Shown: positions 8,294 to 16,982 of the stretch, piece by piece
Numbering within the stretch: position 1 is the stretch's first letter
How the letters are laid out: each line of letters starts with the position of its first letter
From: Gemmatimonadota bacterium
GTDB taxonomy: Bacteria; Gemmatimonadota; Gemmatimonadetes; Gemmatimonadales; Gemmatimonadaceae
DNA: 64,000 nt
Direction: 5' to 3'
Assembly: GCA_016712265.1 (NCBI GenBank)
Contig: JADJRJ010000027.1
Span: 62,001-126,000, forward strand
Notes under the pieces: model-generated
Database searches by the model: none
Seen by the model: the letters and a program-made list of their open reading frames with translations, nothing else
Told to the model about the DNA's origin: nothing
Program-made: the position numbers and the translations under genes

Positions 8294-8488
8294 GCCTAAC
8301 GACCCACGTTCACCCGCGGGAGCGCCACCAACGGCTGCGCGCCCAAAGGATACAAAGGCGGTTGGCGCCGCCCCCCTCGCCCTGAAGCTGTACTCCCGCC
8401 ACCGGCGGCGCCAGCCGCCCGACCGCGGGGCGCAGGACTGGGCACCGGCCTAGCGGGCGCTCCCGGCGGGTGCAACGTGCTGTTAGGT
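8294..8488 (-). other. attC site of cassette C52 (long type)
   Basis: Boxes GCCTAAC (8294-8300) and GTTAGGT (8482-8488), 195 bp, with extra symmetrical arms. Rare GTTAGGT core matched by the C52 start (9337-9343). Confidence 0.9.
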
Positions 8489-8497
8489 GGCGACCAG

Positions 8498-9313
8498 TTA
8501 CCTGGCAGAGTGGGTCTGGCGTATGAACGCGCTCAGCACAGTCGCCACACTATCCGGGCGATCCCGATGGATGGCGTGCCCCGCCTGCGCGACCAGCGCG
8601 TACGTGCCCTGGCGACGTGCCGTCCACGCCCGCTGCTCCCGATGCCAGATCGGCTCCAGCACATCCAGATCCTCGCGCGCAGCAGAGAGCACCACCAGCG
8701 GGCCGTGCCATGAGGCATCTGACTTCTGCGCTTGTCCGAGACTCGCTAACCAGCCTGCATCTTCCGCTCGTTCGCCGGCTGAGCTGCTCGGCGCGACGCT
8801 GTCGGCTGCACTCAGGCGACGATACACCTCCGGGTACTCCCGTTCCGCAATGCCATAGAAGGTGTCTGGAGAGGGATCGATCAGCAGCAGCCCCCGCACC
8901 TCATTCGGATAAAGCCCAGCGAACACCCGTGTGTGGAGGGCTCCTGCGGACCAGCCGACCAGGAGGTAGGGCGGCGGAATCTTCGCCGCTCGCAGCATCA
9001 GGCGGAGCTCCTTCGCAATGGTGAGCGCATCCCGGACGTCGGGACAGATTTCGGAGGCGCCGAGGCCGGGACGATCGTACGTCACCATGCGAACCGAAGG
9101 ATCGACGAGTGGGCGCAGCGTCGACCACGTACGCTGCGACGTGGCAAAACCGGCTTCGAACACCACCGTGGGTCCGGGGCCACCGGATGTGAGCAGCTGG
9201 ATACGGTGCCCGTGGATCACCACCGTCGTCGTGTCGATCGACTGAGCACTGCCTCCCCGGGCGATCAGGACGCAGGCTAGTAGGACGCGTATGCCGACCC
9301 GAACACAGGACAT
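8498..9313 (-). CDS. secreted alpha/beta hydrolase (C52)
   Basis: 271 aa from ATG 9313. Signal peptide M-S-C-V-R-V-G-I-R-V-L-L-A-C-V-L-I-A-R then cleavage near G-S-A-Q-S. Hydrolase hallmarks: V-V-F-E-A-G-F oxyanion strand, Y-D-R-P-G-L-G, nucleophile elbow G-W-S-A-G, acid candidate in L-L-I-D-P-S-P-D or later, and catalytic His in Q-A-G-H-A-I-H near the C-terminus. Length is normal. Likely periplasmic esterase or lipase-like; substrate unknown. The ATG lies only 25 bases from the cassette edge, so expression probably relies on read-through from upstream. Confidence 0.82.
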   Translation of the reverse strand: MSCVRVGIRVLLACVLIARGGSAQSIDTTTVVIHGHRIQLLTSGGPGPTVVFEAGFATSQRTWSTLRPLVDPSVRMVTYDRPGLGASEICPDVRDALTIAKELRLMLRAAKIPPPYLLVGWSAGALHTRVFAGLYPNEVRGLLLIDPSPDTFYGIAEREYPEVYRRLSAADSVAPSSSAGERAEDAGWLASLGQAQKSDASWHGPLVVLSAAREDLDVLEPIWHREQRAWTARRQGTYALVAQAGHAIHRDRPDSVATVLSAFIRQTHSAR

Positions 9314-9336
9314 CGTCTCGTCACAAGGATAGAGCC

Positions 9337-9447
9337 ACCTAACGTCACGCTTCTCCCGCGCGGCATCCAATACGATGGCCGCCATGGCGAAGCACATGGC
9401 GGCCTACACTATTGCCAAGCCGCGTCGGGAGCAAGCGTCTGTTAGGC
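9337..9447 (-). other. attC site of cassette C51
   Basis: Boxes ACCTAAC (9337-9343) and GTTAGGC (9441-9447), 111 bp, centre GGCCGCCATG / CATGGCGGCC. Same short body as C25. Confidence 0.9.
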
Positions 9448-10018
9448 ATCGCTGGCGTCGCGATGTCTATTGCCGTCCGCGACATAAAGTCACACCCAAG
9501 CAGCGGCCCTGCCTCACGATCAGGCTCCCGGGGCGCCGGTACCAAGTCCGGCGACCCCTGCGATGCGTGTCTGGCGTTGTAGCGGCGAGCGGACTCCGGA
9601 GCCTTGACGAGATCGAGCGCGGCCCACGCGAGTACTGCTACCCCCGCGAGCGCGAGGGGTCGCGTTGGCGGCATCCTTGTTACATGGCCTAAGATTTGGC
9701 ACTGGTCGAAATACACGGCGAACCCAGCCGCCGCGAGCCCGGTCCTCCCTAGTGCTCCCCAATCGCACGGCGGTAGTTGTCGGCATACAAATGCCCCAGC
9801 GCCGGGCCAACGATCACGCCGGCAACCAATGTTTGGCCCTTTTCCGGATGATCCGACGCCGCCGACCAAGCCCACGAGAGGGCAACGCCGGAGAGGCCAA
9901 GGAGGAGCGCCGTTCGCTCGGATCGCGGGCCCTCGTGTCTCGGCTCCTGGCCGATGGCAATGGGGGGAGCGACGGCAAAGAGACTGCCAACGACGACAAC
10001 GTAGCGCAGTGACCGCAT
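9448..10018 (-). pseudogene. secreted membrane-associated protein, frameshifted (C51)
   Basis: Starts at ATG 10018 with signal sequence M-R-S-L-R-Y-V-V-V-V-G-S-L-F-A-V-A, then T-A-L-L-L-G-L-S-G and G-P-A-L-G-H-L-Y-A-D-N-Y-R-R-A-I-G, the pattern of multi-helix G-H-x-Y-A-G-N proteins (DUF5683-like). At 9749 the frame stops, but the next frame continues directly with L-G-R-T-G-L-A-A-A-G-F-A-V-Y, two further hydrophobic helices and the typical A-P-x-S-A-R-R-Y-N-A-R. One indel at about 9750 separates them. The true C-terminus near the attC is unclear. Confidence 0.6.
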
Positions 10019-10221
10019 GGCTACCCCCGCGGGTGGGTGAATCTCTCAAGCCATTCGCAGGATGGCGGAAGTGGGGCGCCAAAGGCAGTCGGGGATTCGC
10101 GAAGGCGGAGTCGGTGGTCTCCCAGAATCCACGGGCACGACCCGCGCGAGGACAAAGGCCTATTGTGACCTGAAGGAACGCTCGCGCGGCGCGAGCGACG
10201 ACATGACGCCTGGTAGGCGAT

Positions 10222-10355
10222 GCCTAACGTCCGGGTTCTGCTGCGCCGCATTCAACCAAAGCGGGGTGGGCCGGCGCCGGACCCTTCCCGTACAATGAAG
10301 GGCGCCGGCCCACCCCGCCAGCCCGCGCGGCGTCAGCAGCAACCCACTGTTATGC
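10222..10355 (-). other. attC site of cassette C50
   Basis: Boxes GCCTAAC (10222-10228) and GTTATGC (10349-10355), 134 bp, arms GGGTGGGCCGGCGCC type. Confidence 0.92.
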
Positions 10356-10414
10356 GGACGCAGGAACGCGTCGACTCAGCCAATGTGCGTCAACGCCCCA
10401 CCGGTGCAAAGTTT

Positions 10415-11152
10415 CTACCCTGTGTTGGCACGCCGCGCCGCCGGCGACGCCTTGTCGTACGCAGCAAGTTCCCACCGAGCGAGCGAGTACGATCCGGCCA
10501 CCCCGCGCGCTTCAGCGACTAGGGCCAGGTATGTCTCTGGCGCATCGAGGTCGGTCCAGTTGCATCGCACTTGCGTAGGCAGTTGGCCGATGATGATTGC
10601 ATCGAAGGGGCAATGAGGTGGCTCCGGAATCCAGCCGGCGGTCCACTGGTACTTGAGGAAGAGATTGAGTGCCTTCTGGGCGGGACCAATCCGAAACCTT
10701 CCGTCCCGGAGGGCCGCTCTATGCCCGTTCGAGAGGGTGTCGGCAAGCGCCGCGATGTGGCGAACGTGCACGTCATCGGAGACACGACCATCGTAGCACT
10801 TGGCCAGGCGGTCGAGCTCCTGTCGGAGGCCCACGCGGAAAGCCTCACGCGCCTGCTCGGGTGCTCCCGGCGCGTAGATGCGGGCGCGCTGCACCGTGGC
10901 TTGGAGCACCATTCCGTGGAATTGATCGTGAAGAAAGGTGCGCGGGCTGATCTGGCTGAGGCGATCACCTGTCAGCACGAGGCTATCCCGGGTTGTCTCT
11001 TCCTCAACGGCGGTCATGAAGTCACAGAGGTAGGCCTCGACATCGCCATCGAGGCCCGCCAGCTGGTACGCTTCGATGGCCTTGGTCACGCGTGCAAGTA
11101 CACAGTCCGTGAAGGCTCTCGCGGCGTGCAGATAGCGTTTAGTCTCTGGCAT
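10415..11152 (-). CDS. conserved hypothetical cytosolic protein (C50)
   Basis: About 245 aa from ATG 11152 (M-P-E-T-K-R-Y). No signal peptide. Mostly helical, with a well-ordered C-terminal half: G-R-F-R-I-G-P-A-Q-K-A-L-N-L-F-L-K-Y-Q-W, then P-P-H-C-P-F-D-A-I-I and W-T-D-L-D-x-x-E-T-Y. This pattern looks like a conserved hypothetical family of unknown function; I cannot name it. Single gene of its cassette, with normal codon use. Confidence 0.62.
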   Translation of the reverse strand: MPETKRYLHAARAFTDCVLARVTKAIEAYQLAGLDGDVEAYLCDFMTAVEEETTRDSLVLTGDRLSQISPRTFLHDQFHGMVLQATVQRARIYAPGAPEQAREAFRVGLRQELDRLAKCYDGRVSDDVHVRHIAALADTLSNGHRAALRDGRFRIGPAQKALNLFLKYQWTAGWIPEPPHCPFDAIIIGQLPTQVRCNWTDLDAPETYLALVAEARGVAGSYSLARWELAAYDKASPAARRANTG

Positions 11153-11272
11153 AGGCGCAGGTGCGCTCAACGTTAGCAAGGGACACCAGATTGTGGTCTT
11201 CACCATCACCTCTGCTGCGCCGCCCCTTCTTCCCGGCACAGATCGTTGCGGGTGCGGTTCGGTCAGAGTGCC

Positions 11273-11407
11273 GCATAACGTCTGGGTTCTGCTGCGCCGC
11301 CGGTAAACAATGCGGAGTGGGCCGGCGCCGTGCCCTGCCCATACAAAGAAAGGCGCCGGCCCACTCCGCCAGCCCCACGCGGCGTCAGCAGCAACCCACT
11401 GTTAGCC
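11273..11407 (-). other. attC site of cassette C49
   Basis: Boxes GCATAAC (11273-11279) and GTTAGCC (11401-11407), 135 bp. GTTAGCC core matched by the C49 start (12332-12338). Confidence 0.92.
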
Positions 11408-11422
11408 AGCATATGGTAGCAC

Positions 11423-12310
11423 TCATCTTCTCAGCGGAGCCACCGACCTGGTGACTTCGACGTCGGGCAAGTTGTTCTTATCCAAAAGCATTCGCACTGC
11501 CGCCGAGGCGGCCTCGTCACGCAACGTTGGGCCGCACCGCACTCCCCTGATGTCCAGCCTGCCGTCGCTCCTCTTGGGGATGGTGAGTTCCACGTACGGC
11601 ACAAGCATCCCTGCAGCCTCGCGAAAAAGGAGGTCGTCGAGCTTCGAGAAAGGGCTGACGAACAGGATCCGCCACTCGCGTTCGTGATGGAAGATCTCGG
11701 CTTTCGCAGCCACAGCGATGAGGAGCAGGCCAATCGTCAGGCTGGACGCCAGGTCCTCATGGGAGGCGTTTCCCGACGCCTTCGAGGCTTGCTCGACAAT
11801 CCAATCGATGGCGGCCCCGGCGCGAGCGCGGGTCGCCTGCTCGCCATAAGCGACAGGAAGCAACAGAACCTCTCCATCCTGACTCAGCGTTGCGCTGTTG
11901 AAACCGATCGCGTAACCGGCGCCTCGCTCAGCGTAGCCTCGCCATTGTGGCAGCAAGTCACCGTCCTCGCAGAAACACGCGGCAAACAGCTCCGCTCCAA
12001 GTCTGTTGGAAAGCGCCGTCGCAGTCCTGTCAATAAGGCTACGGTTCTCCGGCGTTGCCTTCGCACGTAGCTCACTCTGGATCGTGTCGAGGCCGAAGCG
12101 CCACTCACTGCGGTCATCGAAATGATCTACATGCGTCGCGAAAACGTTGCCGGTGGCTACGATGCCTGCAAGACCGGTCGCAGACGTGTAGTGGTAAAGA
12201 GTTGGCGGTGCACCTGCAGCGTCGATACCGACGGCCGAGAGTATCGCGCGCGTTGTCGCGAGCTCTGCCTCCGTCACTTTGCCAACAGCGTCTCGCGGAT
12301 TACCCGTCAC
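11423..12310 (-). CDS. DUF2971 family protein (C49)
   Basis: About 295 aa. DUF2971 signature: L-Y-H-Y-T-S (residue region 45-60), then F-A-T-H-V-D-H-F-D-D-R-S-E-W, central F-A-A-C-F-C-E-D-G-D-L-L-P-Q-W-R-G-Y and G-Y-A-I-G-F, and H-E-R-E-W-R-I-L-F. The His-Tyr-Thr-Ser / Gln-Trp-Arg arrangement is reminiscent of ADP-ribosyltransferase-like folds, and the family is found in defence islands; activity here is inferred. The start is uncertain: GTG 12310 chosen because the frame is open to the cassette edge and no ATG with Shine-Dalgarno exists. Confidence 0.78.
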   Translation of the reverse strand: MTGNPRDAVGKVTEAELATTRAILSAVGIDAAGAPPTLYHYTSATGLAGIVATGNVFATHVDHFDDRSEWRFGLDTIQSELRAKATPENRSLIDRTATALSNRLGAELFAACFCEDGDLLPQWRGYAERGAGYAIGFNSATLSQDGEVLLLPVAYGEQATRARAGAAIDWIVEQASKASGNASHEDLASSLTIGLLLIAVAAKAEIFHHEREWRILFVSPFSKLDDLLFREAAGMLVPYVELTIPKRSDGRLDIRGVRCGPTLRDEAASAAVRMLLDKNNLPDVEVTRSVAPLRR

Positions 12311-12331
12311 GACAACATGAGTTGGAATGCT

Positions 12332-12424
12332 GGCTAACGTCCCGTGCTGAGCGGCAGCCGCTGTACAACCAAGCGGCGAAGCCGCCACCAGAACGCGGCT
12401 GTCCGCTCCTGCACGCTGTTAGGT
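12332..12424 (-). other. attC site of cassette C48 (short type)
   Basis: Boxes GGCTAAC (12332-12338) and GTTAGGT (12418-12424), 93 bp, apical GCGGCGAAGCCGC hairpin. Confidence 0.92.
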
Positions 12425-12724
12425 GGCACCACGTGCGGCCAACCACCGCTTGAGGGACACCTGGCTCTCGGCAGATCCTCGACCCGCGACCAAACCGTCC
12501 ACGCTGATGTCCTCGTCGAGGGGCTCCCAATGAATGCCTTCGCCGCGGCCGATCAGGCGCCACGTCGCGCGTTCCTCGTCGGTCCCGTGCTGCAGTCGAG
12601 GGAACCACCCGAGAGGAACCGTCAAGGTTCGGCCGTCCAGCAGCTCCACCACGAGGCTCTCCGCTGTGACGCTCACCGCCGTCGCCAGCGGAGGTCGCAG
12701 GAGTTCATGCGCCGAAGAAGTCAT
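12419..12724 (-). CDS. DUF2442 protein (C48)
   Basis: 101 aa from ATG 12724. DUF2442 core: L-V-V-E-L-L-D-G-R-T-L-T-V-P-L-G-W-F-P-R-L, W-R-L-I-G-R-G-E-G-I-H-W, and D-E-D-I-S-V-D-G-L. It overlaps the upstream DUF4160 gene by 20 bases and its stop TAA lies in the attC inner box. DUF4160/DUF2442 pairs are common in integrons and near toxin-antitoxin loci and are suspected two-component toxin-antitoxin-like modules; not proven. Confidence 0.82.
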   Translation of the reverse strand: MTSSAHELLRPPLATAVSVTAESLVVELLDGRTLTVPLGWFPRLQHGTDEERATWRLIGRGEGIHWEPLDEDISVDGLVAGRGSAESQVSLKRWLAARGAT

Positions 12725-12941
12725 TCCATGCTCCGAGAAGGGTGTCGCGGTGCTCACGAACAAGGGTCTCAACGCGCGCCAGCTCGGCGCGCCGCAAGCC
12801 CCCGCTTGTTTGCAGTCGAACGGGATCGAGCCAGAACTTTGCGCGATTGTCGTCGCGCTCCACGTGAATATGCGCGGGCTCTCCTCCGTCCTGAGAGTAG
12901 AAGTAGAAGCGGTAGGGGCCAAGCCGGAGGACGGTAGGCAT
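12705..12941 (-). CDS. DUF4160 protein (C48)
   Basis: 78 aa, complete. Family hallmarks: M-P-T-V-L-R-L-G-P-Y-R-F-Y-F-Y-S, then E-P-A-H-I-H-V-E-R and A-K-F-W-L-D-P-V. The H-I-H-V-E motif suggests a metal or nucleic-acid contact. First gene of the DUF4160/DUF2442 pair; compare C41 (19220-19462), same architecture with diverged sequence. Confidence 0.85.
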   Translation of the reverse strand: MPTVLRLGPYRFYFYSQDGGEPAHIHVERDDNRAKFWLDPVRLQTSGGLRRAELARVETLVREHRDTLLGAWNDFFGA

Positions 12942-13309
12942 CCTGAAAACTGCCCCGGAGCGGGCGCGCGGGCAACGTCCGATGGCGGCGAATCAGGACT
13001 GGCTCATCTTCCCAGCCTGATCGCTTCCTGGCGGAAAAAGGGACTCGTCCTCCAGTGCGGCCCTTGTCGAGCGCCCGCTCCACCACGGCGCATAGGGGAC
13101 CGTTGCGTCCAATGGGGTCCTCCGCGATGGCTCGGGTCTCGAGCCGAGCTGGGCCCAGGGACGGGTTGATCACACTCGCAACGATCTGCTGTGCATCCAG
13201 CGACCTCGCGACGAGTTTCCGGGACCTTGAGTCGGCGCAGCGCGCCACATCCGGTATGCACACGAGAGCTCTTTGACAATCGCGAACTGGTCGGGTCTTC
13301 GGACGTGCC
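12942..13309 (-). other. 368-bp leader of cassette C48, nothing assured
   Basis: Open minus-strand frames cover this stretch (one of about 110 codons before it merges out of frame with DUF4160) but there is no recognisable domain, Shine-Dalgarno or hairpin. May hold the module's own promoter. Confidence 0.35.
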
Positions 13310-13439
13310 ACCTAACGACCGCGCCTCTGTTGCGGACGCTCCAATAAAGCCCCCGCCCCGCGCGGCCCTCCCGCCGTAACCTGCCGCGCGGGGCGGGGGC
13401 ACACAAGGGGCGACCGGCAACAGCTGGCGACTGTTAGGC
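13310..13439 (-). other. attC site of cassette C47
   Basis: Boxes ACCTAAC (13310-13316) and GTTAGGC (13433-13439), 130 bp. Confidence 0.92.
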
Positions 13440-13453
13440 CGCGCGGCGCGCGC

Positions 13454-14071
13454 TCAGGGTGGCCGAGTGCCGCGCGCAACCCATGCACCCCATGGAGCCG
13501 CGGCGCCCTTCGCACGTAGGTAGGCTCTGGCCGTGGTTCGCGAAACGACGCGGCGACCGGCCCGTCGCCCGCGCGCATCATCCGCATGGCCGTAAGCATG
13601 CGTCAGCCACGCCGAGCCTATCCACGGGAGCTCAATCGCCTCTTGAAAGCTGCCCGCAACGACCGCCGCCACCAGGTCCGTGAACGCGGCGCCGACCTCC
13701 GCTGGATCCTCGTCGCACGCGTCGCAGCCACACCCAGGGAAGACCGCCTGATGCCAGCGCCCCGAGCGCACCACCAGCCCCGGGAAGGCGAGGAACCCAA
13801 CCGTGAGCGGCGCCCCCATGCTATCCGCAGGCGTCAGACGGACGAGGCGTCCGATCCCCGGCACACCCGCCAGCTCAGGGTCGATCGCGGATCCCTCGGC
13901 GCGATCCACGGCATACGTATCGGCGAGGCGCTGCAGCGTGGCCTCACCAAGCGTGTGCAGCGCGGCAAAGCGTTCCGGCGCCGTCACCCGCCCGTACGGC
14001 CTCTGGTCCGTCGACGTGATCGGTTCGGACCGCGCCCCGCCATGACTGTAGAACCGCCGGAATGAGGTCAC
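13454..14071 (-). CDS. DUF6226-like protein (C47)
   Basis: 205 aa. N-terminal R-P-Y-G-R-V-T-A-P-E-R-F-A-A-L-H and the cysteine cluster G-C-G-C-D-A-C-D-E-D (a likely metal-binding loop) mid-protein match the DUF6226 pattern. Cytosolic, no signal peptide. Second gene after the cupin (14100-14429), 28 bases apart, likely co-transcribed. Role unknown. Confidence 0.65.
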   Translation of the reverse strand: MTSFRRFYSHGGARSEPITSTDQRPYGRVTAPERFAALHTLGEATLQRLADTYAVDRAEGSAIDPELAGVPGIGRLVRLTPADSMGAPLTVGFLAFPGLVVRSGRWHQAVFPGCGCDACDEDPAEVGAAFTDLVAAVVAGSFQEAIELPWIGSAWLTHAYGHADDARGRRAGRRVVSRTTARAYLRAKGAAAPWGAWVARGTRPP

Positions 14072-14099
14072 GTTGTGCCGTTGGGCGGACGGACTTCGA

Positions 14100-14429
14100 T
14101 CAGTCGACGATAAAGAGTTTCGCGCCGATCTGCGTATGAGACCGGTGCGGTTCGGCGGCGTCGGCCACCTGATAGCTCATGCCGGGGCGCAGCGTAAACC
14201 GGCGGCCGTCAGCGAGGTCCGTATGCAGCTCGCCCTCCAGACACAGCAGAATATGTCCCTTAACGCACCAATGATCCGCGAGGTAGCCGGGAGTGTACTC
14301 GACCATGCGTACGCGAATCGCGCCAAAGACCTGCGAGCGCCAGTAGGCTCGACCTGACTCGCCCTGGTGCTCGGTGGGCTCAACGAGCGACCAGTCGGTA
14401 GTGCCGAACGGGATAGCGGTCATCTCCAT
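14100..14429 (-). CDS. DHCW-motif cupin-fold protein (C47)
   Basis: 109 aa. Single-domain cupin with the diagnostic A-D-H-W-C-V-K-G-H segment, then I-L-L-C-L-E-G-E-L and R-P-G-M-S-Y-Q-V-A-D strands; A-E-P-H-R-S-H-T second motif. Metal ligands probably His residues of the first and last motifs. Short (about 110 aa) as usual for this family. Metabolic role unknown; a cupin enzyme or small-molecule sensor is possible. Confidence 0.8.
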   Translation of the reverse strand: MEMTAIPFGTTDWSLVEPTEHQGESGRAYWRSQVFGAIRVRMVEYTPGYLADHWCVKGHILLCLEGELHTDLADGRRFTLRPGMSYQVADAAEPHRSHTQIGAKLFIVD

Positions 14430-14450
14430 GCAGCGGACTCTCCTAAGGCG

Positions 14451-14646
14451 GCCTAACGTTCACATTCACCCGCGGGCGCGCCACCAACCGGAGCGCGCCC
14501 AAAGAATACAGGGGCCGTTGGCGCCCCAGACCTTCCACCGGAAGCTGCACTCCCGCCCTCGGGGGCGCCAGCGGCCCTACCGCTTGGGCGCGGGGCTGGG
14601 CACCGGTACGTCGGGCGCGCCCGCCGGGTGCAATGTATTGTTAGGC
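14451..14646 (-). other. attC site of cassette C46 (long type)
   Basis: Boxes GCCTAAC (14451-14457) and GTTAGGC (14640-14646), 196 bp; same long body as the C3 attC. Confidence 0.9.
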
Positions 14647-14948
14647 GCCCCATTGCCGGAGTCGCTCCAGGGTTGCGCGACCCCGAGGGTGAGGAGGCCC
14701 GGGAGATAGAAGACCCCGATGGTCGCACTGGCCACGGCAGCGAAGAGCCATAGGGCGACGTACGCCGCGACGGCACGCGCACGGTGCCAGCGCGAGGCTA
14801 CCACCGGCCGCCACAGCACGAGGCTCAGGAGAGCCACCGGCAGGATGAACGCGATGGGCGAGAGCGCGAGCGTCGCGCCAGCCAGGGAGATGCCCAGCAC
14901 CCAAAGGGCACCGCTCAGACGCAGCCCGACGCGGAGCCGAGGGCTCAT
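14577..14948 (-). CDS. small integral membrane protein running into the attC (C46)
   Basis: ATG 14948 overlaps the stop of the flavoprotein gene (ATGA). About three hydrophobic helices (L-S-G-A-L-W-V-L-G-I-S-L-A-G, P-I-A-F-I-L-P-V-A-L-L, V-A-L-W-L-F-A-A-V-A-S-A-T). The frame has no stop before the attC and continues about 23 codons into it, so the natural stop may have been lost or an indel is present near 14650-14700. Function unknown. Confidence 0.5.
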   Translation of the reverse strand: MSPRLRVGLRLSGALWVLGISLAGATLALSPIAFILPVALLSLVLWRPVVASRWHRARAVAAYVALWLFAAVASATIGVFYLPGLLTLGVAQPWSDSGNGAPNNTLHPAGAPDVPVPSPAPKR

Positions 14949-15409
14949 GAGAGGTGGCTTCCCGGTACGGGGCGACCCTCGATGTCCCACCGAAACTCGT
15001 GCATCGTCGCGGGGTCCGTCGCGAACGAACTGTACCTGACTCGGCGCGGCCGCACGCGAGTGTGCAGAATGCCGGGCCAGGAGAGCCGCGCCTCGCCATC
15101 CGGGAAGGCGCGCAGGTAGGCCGCCCGCGTCTCAGCGAGCGCAGCGCCGGTCGGGAAGATCGCCTCACCCTCGTATTGGACAGTGATCAGGGCATTCGGT
15201 TCGAGGCTCCCGATGGTCAGGGCGATCGCCGCGTTCGCCCGCAAGGTCGCCACCTTCTGCGTCGTGGCCAGGGTGTCAAATATCACGTCGCCCGCGTCGG
15301 TCAGGGCGATGCCCACCGTCGCCCCATGGGGTCGCTGGTCAGGGCTCACGGTCGCCACCACGGCGTACCGATGGCGGCGGATGAAGGCATACAGCTCATC
15401 GAGGCTCAT
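14945..15409 (-). CDS. pyridoxamine 5'-phosphate oxidase-like flavin-binding protein (C46)
   Basis: 154 aa, complete. Split-barrel opening: L-Y-A-F-I-R-R-H-R-Y-A-V-V-A-T-V-S then P-H-G-A-T-V-G and D-V-I-F-D-T-L-A-T-T-Q-K-V-A-T-L-R-A-N (the K-x2-N-L/R-A-N FMN phosphate-contact region), V-Q-Y-E-G-E-A. Likely binds FMN or F420 and acts as a small cytosolic oxidoreductase. Followed by a coupled membrane protein gene. Confidence 0.8.
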   Translation of the reverse strand: MSLDELYAFIRRHRYAVVATVSPDQRPHGATVGIALTDAGDVIFDTLATTQKVATLRANAAIALTIGSLEPNALITVQYEGEAIFPTGAALAETRAAYLRAFPDGEARLSWPGILHTRVRPRRVRYSSFATDPATMHEFRWDIEGRPVPGSHLS

Positions 15410-15434
15410 CGTGTGTCGCTCCTCTTCCTCGGGC

Positions 15435-15564
15435 GCCTAACGACCGCGCCTCTGCTGCGGGCGCTCCCATAAAGCCCCCGCCCCGCGCGGCTCTCCCACC
15501 ACAACCTGCCGCGCGGGGCGGGGGCACACAAGGGGCGCCCGACAACAGCTGGCGTTTGTTAGGC
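15435..15564 (-). other. attC site of cassette C45
   Basis: Boxes GCCTAAC (15435-15441) and GTTAGGC (15558-15564), 130 bp. Confidence 0.92.
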
Positions 15565-15577
15565 TGCCGACCGCGCA

Positions 15578-16528
15578 CTAGACCCTAGCCGCCCACTTCC
15601 GCCATATCTCAATCGGGGAGAGCCCCCTCTCTAGCCGAGGCTCGTCAGCCTGCACGTGGAAACGCTGCAGGCCCTCCGTGGCGGAAAGGGTCAATACATT
15701 CCGCTCGTGGCCTAGGGGATTGTGAATTGCGTAGCACACCGGCGCAGGGTCGCTGATCCCCCCGCCCAAATCGAAGCCCATCACCGCGCCCAGACGACGA
15801 TTCTTGTTGGGCTGTACAAACATCTCGCGATGTGTCGATGTGAGGGAGAGCTCACCGACGGACGTCCCGTCGAACGGGGCTCTGAAGACCGTTTCGCCGA
15901 AGAATGCCTGGAATAGGTCGCCGAAGCGGATGCCGTACGGTATCTCAAGAATGATCCCGCCGTGAGCCACAATCACAACGCAGTTCGCGCGCTCGTCATC
16001 TGGAAGCTGCCGGTAGGCTCCTTTCAACAGCTGGTGAAGTCGCGGTATGAAGTGAGGCCGCGAGAACACACCCGTTGTCGGATACTCGGGCTCTGATACG
16101 CTCTTGACCTCCACGAAGACCACTTGACCGTCTGGTGTACGGAACTGCCAGTCGCCTTTGTAGTCGCGGTGGCCCCTCGGTTCGTGGTGATCGAATTCCC
16201 AGTGCAGCACCCTCTCCAGAAAACTGGCGACGAGTAGCTCATCCGCAACGTTCCAGATCGGGGCGGTGACTGAGCGCAGCTCAGCCCTTGCTTTCGCGGG
16301 GCTTAGGTCTCGAAGAGCGATGCCGCCGAAGCGCGACAGAAAGGGGCGTTGCAGGTCGTGCGCTTCCGCGTACGCGAGAGCAGTGTTTAGAAGGTCATGT
16401 TGCGCCCGATGCTCCGCCATCTTCGCCAGATACCACGCTGACGCTTCACCATGGCCGGGCTCCTCTAGAGCTCGGTACCAAGGTAAGTCTTGGAACCACT
16501 GTGCGCGTCTGTCGGCGATTCGCTTCAC
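15578..16528 (-). CDS. putative PD-(D/E)XK nuclease (C45)
   Basis: 316 aa, complete. A nuclease-like core sits at residues 120-145: D126 in G-D-W-Q-F, then P-D-G-Q-V-V-F-V-E-V-K with E140-x-K142, the D...ExK order of restriction-endonuclease folds. The N-terminal 100 residues are helical; the C-terminal half contains I-V-A-H-G-G-I and beta-rich stretches. No methyltransferase or other partner is in the cassette. Could be a solitary DNA-cleaving defence enzyme or an RNA/DNA repair nuclease; confident of the fold motif, not of the role. Confidence 0.65.
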   Translation of the reverse strand: MKRIADRRAQWFQDLPWYRALEEPGHGEASAWYLAKMAEHRAQHDLLNTALAYAEAHDLQRPFLSRFGGIALRDLSPAKARAELRSVTAPIWNVADELLVASFLERVLHWEFDHHEPRGHRDYKGDWQFRTPDGQVVFVEVKSVSEPEYPTTGVFSRPHFIPRLHQLLKGAYRQLPDDERANCVVIVAHGGIILEIPYGIRFGDLFQAFFGETVFRAPFDGTSVGELSLTSTHREMFVQPNKNRRLGAVMGFDLGGGISDPAPVCYAIHNPLGHERNVLTLSATEGLQRFHVQADEPRLERGLSPIEIWRKWAARV

Positions 16529-16536
16529 TGGTGGCA

Positions 16537-16670
16537 GCCTAACGACCCACGGTTCGCTTGCGGGCCATCAAATAGAGCCGTCGCACCCCGCGACGCCCTT
16601 GCCTGTGATCTATCAGTCGCGGGGTGCGACGGCCAGCCCCCGGCCCGGCAGGCGCAACCGCGAGTTATAC
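16537..16670 (-). other. attC site of cassette C44
   Basis: Boxes GCCTAAC (16537-16543) and GTTATAC (16664-16670), 134 bp. GTTATAC core matched at 16983-16989. Confidence 0.92.
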
Positions 16671-16982
16671 CGTCGCGGGGGCGGCGACGCGCAGCGAGCC
16701 ACCGACCGCCATCCAATCGCCCCCGTGCACTGACGACCCCCGCTGTCCGCCGGCGACGGCCACGGGCGCCGCTGGCCAGGACGCACCAACGGGACCCGGG
16801 CGCGGTTCTGCCGCCCCTGGAAGGACACGGTGTCCAACCACGCGGGCGCGTTATCCGCTGGTGACAGTTGCTCCCGGCGTGCTGTGTGGCCGTTGCGGAT
16901 AACGCGCCCGCGCACCGACAGCATGAAGTCAGTAGAAACCAGAGAGAAGAAGCCGGCGATGCACCCACGACTCTCCCAGTCG
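16671..16982 (-). repeat. small cassette C44, gamma type (no assured gene)
   Basis: Near-identical to C21 (37603-37915). C21 has a frame of about 86 codons ending in the attC box; C44 lacks one G near 16800 and loses that frame. Carries the conserved hairpin also seen in beta-type cassettes. Shares its first 30 bases (after the core) with alpha-type cassettes. Confidence 0.6.
16845..16908. repeat. conserved hairpin, copy in C44
   Basis: 14-bp perfect inverted repeat GGCGCGTTATCCGC (16845-16858) with complement 16895-16908; 36-nt loop nearly identical to the other copies. Confidence 0.75.

Noticed and set aside
9345..10082. 245-codon minus frame as a single gene in C51
   Set aside because: Its first part is out of frame with the clear signal peptide from 10018 and it runs through the attC; a frameshifted membrane gene fits better.
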